A stretch of 8,850 nucleotides of DNA, from contig DNAU01000124.1 of NCBI GenBank assembly GCA_003491925.1, positions 1 to 8,850 on the forward strand, in the 5' to 3' direction. Origin of the DNA: Chloroflexota bacterium. GTDB taxonomy: Bacteria; Chloroflexota; Dormibacteria; Aeolococcales; Aeolococcaceae. Numbering within the stretch: position 1 is the stretch's first letter; every line of letters starts with the position of its first letter. The notes under the pieces are model-generated. The model did not search any database. It saw only the letters and a program-made list of their open reading frames with translations, and had not been told where the DNA came from. Positions 8,014 to 8,850 of this stretch are shown here, one piece after another. A program made the position numbers and the translations under genes.

Positions 8014-8034
8014 GGGGGGGAGGAAGCGGGAGGG
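8014..8034 (+). other. G-quadruplex motif in the murA/fbaB divergent region
   Basis: Seven G at 8014-8020, then GGG at 8028-8030 and GGG at 8032-8034, satisfy the four-tract pattern G3-N1-G3-N7-G3-N1-G3. It lies about 23-43 bp upstream of the murA start, across the expected -35 region, with the G-rich strand being the murA template strand. The pattern is direct; folding in the cell is inference. A purine-rich stretch in GC-rich DNA could also give this by chance. Confidence 0.4.
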
Positions 8035-8142
8035 TGTCGGCCGGACCGCGCCCCACGAGCGGCGCGCCGAGCGCGTCAATCGGGTTCAGGTCACCGGGCG
8101 GCCCGGATGGGGGAGAATCCAGGGGAAGCCCGCCCCATTCCC

Positions 8143-8148
8143 GGAGGA
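8143..8148 (+). promoter_or_regulatory. Ribosome binding site of fbaB
   Basis: GGAGGA lies 4 nt before the ATG at 8153, a strong Shine-Dalgarno match that fixes the start. The upstream promoter is unclear; GAGAAT at 8113-8118 is a possible but poor -10 box. Confidence 0.7.
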
Positions 8149-8152
8149 CACC

Positions 8153-8850
8153 ATGGCGACGGCGACGGCTACCCCCCTGAGCAAATTGGAAGAGCTCCTC
8201 GGCGACGACGCCCAGGACCTGCTGGAGCACCGCTGCCAGACGGTGAGCCGCGACCAGCTCCACCTCCCCGGTCCCGACTTCGTCGACCGGGTATGGTCGA
8301 TCAGCGATCGCAACCCGCGGGTGCTCCGCAGCCTCCAGACCATCTTCGACCACGGGCGCCTGGCGGGCACCGGCTACGTCTCCATCCTCCCCGTCGACCA
8401 GGGCATCGAGCACTCCGCGGGCGCCTCGTTCGCGCCCAACCCGATCTACTTCGACGGCGAGAAGATCGTCGAGCTGGCCGTCGAGGGCGGCTGCAACGCG
8501 GTGGCCTCCACCTTCGGCGTGCTGGGCTCGGTCTCGCGGAAGTGGGCCCACAAGATCCCCTTCATCGTCAAGCTCAACCACAACGAGCTGCTCACCTACC
8601 CCAACAAGTTCGACCAGGTGATGTACGGGACGGTCGAGCAGGCCTGGAACCTGGGGGCGGTCGCGGTCGGCGCCACCATCTACTTCGGCTCCGAGGAGTC
8701 GACCCGGCAGCTCCAGGAGGTCGCCCTGGCCTTCGCCGAGGCCCATGAGCTGGGGATGGCCACCGTGCTCTGGTGCTACCTGCGCAACGCCGCGTTCACC
8801 TCCGACGGCACCGACTACGGGGTCGCCGCCGACCTGACCGGCCAGGCCAA
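8153..8850 (+). CDS. fbaB: Class I fructose-bisphosphate aldolase FbaB (3' end cut by window edge)
   Basis: First 232 codons of a DhnA/FbaB-type class I aldolase, which reversibly splits fructose 1,6-bisphosphate into glyceraldehyde 3-phosphate and dihydroxyacetone phosphate through a lysine Schiff base in the cytoplasm. The sequence follows E. coli FbaB (about 350 residues) almost without gaps: HRCQTV near 24, [62 protein letters not shown], an [11 protein letters not shown] strand, YLRNAAF and DLTGQA at the edge. The Schiff-base lysine is expected a short way past the right edge, so it cannot be confirmed. The N terminus carries a few extra residues (ATATATP) before the aligned start. It is divergent from murA and preceded by a strong GGAGGA ribosome binding site. 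This family is unrelated in sequence to the muscle-type class I aldolases. Confidence 0.95.
   Translation, partial: MATATATPLSKLEELLGDDAQDLLEHRCQTVSRDQLHLPGPDFVDRVWSISDRNPRVLRSLQTIFDHGRLAGTGYVSILPVDQGIEHSAGASFAPNPIYFDGEKIVELAVEGGCNAVASTFGVLGSVSRKWAHKIPFIVKLNHNELLTYPNKFDQVMYGTVEQAWNLGAVAVGATIYFGSEESTRQLQEVALAFAEAHELGMATVLWCYLRNAAFTSDGTDYGVAADLTGQA

Noticed and set aside
6676..8079. Upstream extension of the mreB-like reading frame (would give 797 residues)
   Set aside because: This part lies out of frame over murA and is Arg/Gly/Ala/Pro-rich without motifs; the ATG at 6675 has a ribosome binding site and begins exactly at the actin-fold N terminus.
7522..8748. Plus-strand open frame spanning the 5' part of murA and running into fbaB in another frame
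   Set aside because: Ser/Arg/Pro-rich and without motifs; both real genes under it have complete family signatures.

Overview
This 8.85 kb window is very GC-rich (about 70% by eye) and carries ordinary chromosomal housekeeping genes. There is no phage, transposon or CRISPR signature. Protein resemblances, a MurA with Asp in place of the catalytic Cys, a MreB-like protein, apparent leaderless starts (TANNNT box 7-9 nt before ATG) and lack of obvious outer-membrane genes suggest a GC-rich, possibly monoderm bacterium of the Dormibacterota/Chloroflexota/Actinobacteriota type. This placement is inference only; no rRNA or marker phylogeny is available here.

Layout. 1-1419 (minus strand): argF (ornithine carbamoyltransferase) followed 7 bp later by the 5' part of a membrane diadenylate cyclase gene, cdaA, which runs off the left edge. 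1420-1562: short divergent promoter region. 1563-2570 (plus): family 9 (heptosyltransferase-type) glycosyltransferase. 2571-2851: non-coding gap holding a foldable stretch (about 2590-2740) that may be a structured RNA. 2852-4711 (plus): typA/bipA ribosome-associated GTPase, probably leaderless. 4712-4998: gap ending in a near-consensus promoter. 4999-5418 (plus): small secreted protein of unknown function. 5419-5685: convergent gap with a strong nested hairpin, probably a shared terminator. 5686-7991 (minus): murA followed by a mreB-like actin gene, a probable two-gene cell-wall operon. 7992-8152: divergent promoter region with a G-quadruplex motif behind murA. 8153-8850 (plus): class I fructose-bisphosphate aldolase fbaB, cut by the right edge.

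How the genes work together. murA (first committed step of peptidoglycan synthesis) and the MreB-like filament protein (placement of wall synthesis) form a wall module; cdaA makes c-di-AMP, which in many monoderms ties turgor to wall metabolism; the glycosyltransferase may decorate surface glycans. argF, typA and fbaB serve arginine synthesis, ribosome assembly/stress translation and glycolysis/gluconeogenesis. I see no clearly new multi-gene system. The best candidates for a second look are the possible structured RNA upstream of typA, the secreted protein with its own promoter, and the divergent active site of the MreB-like protein.
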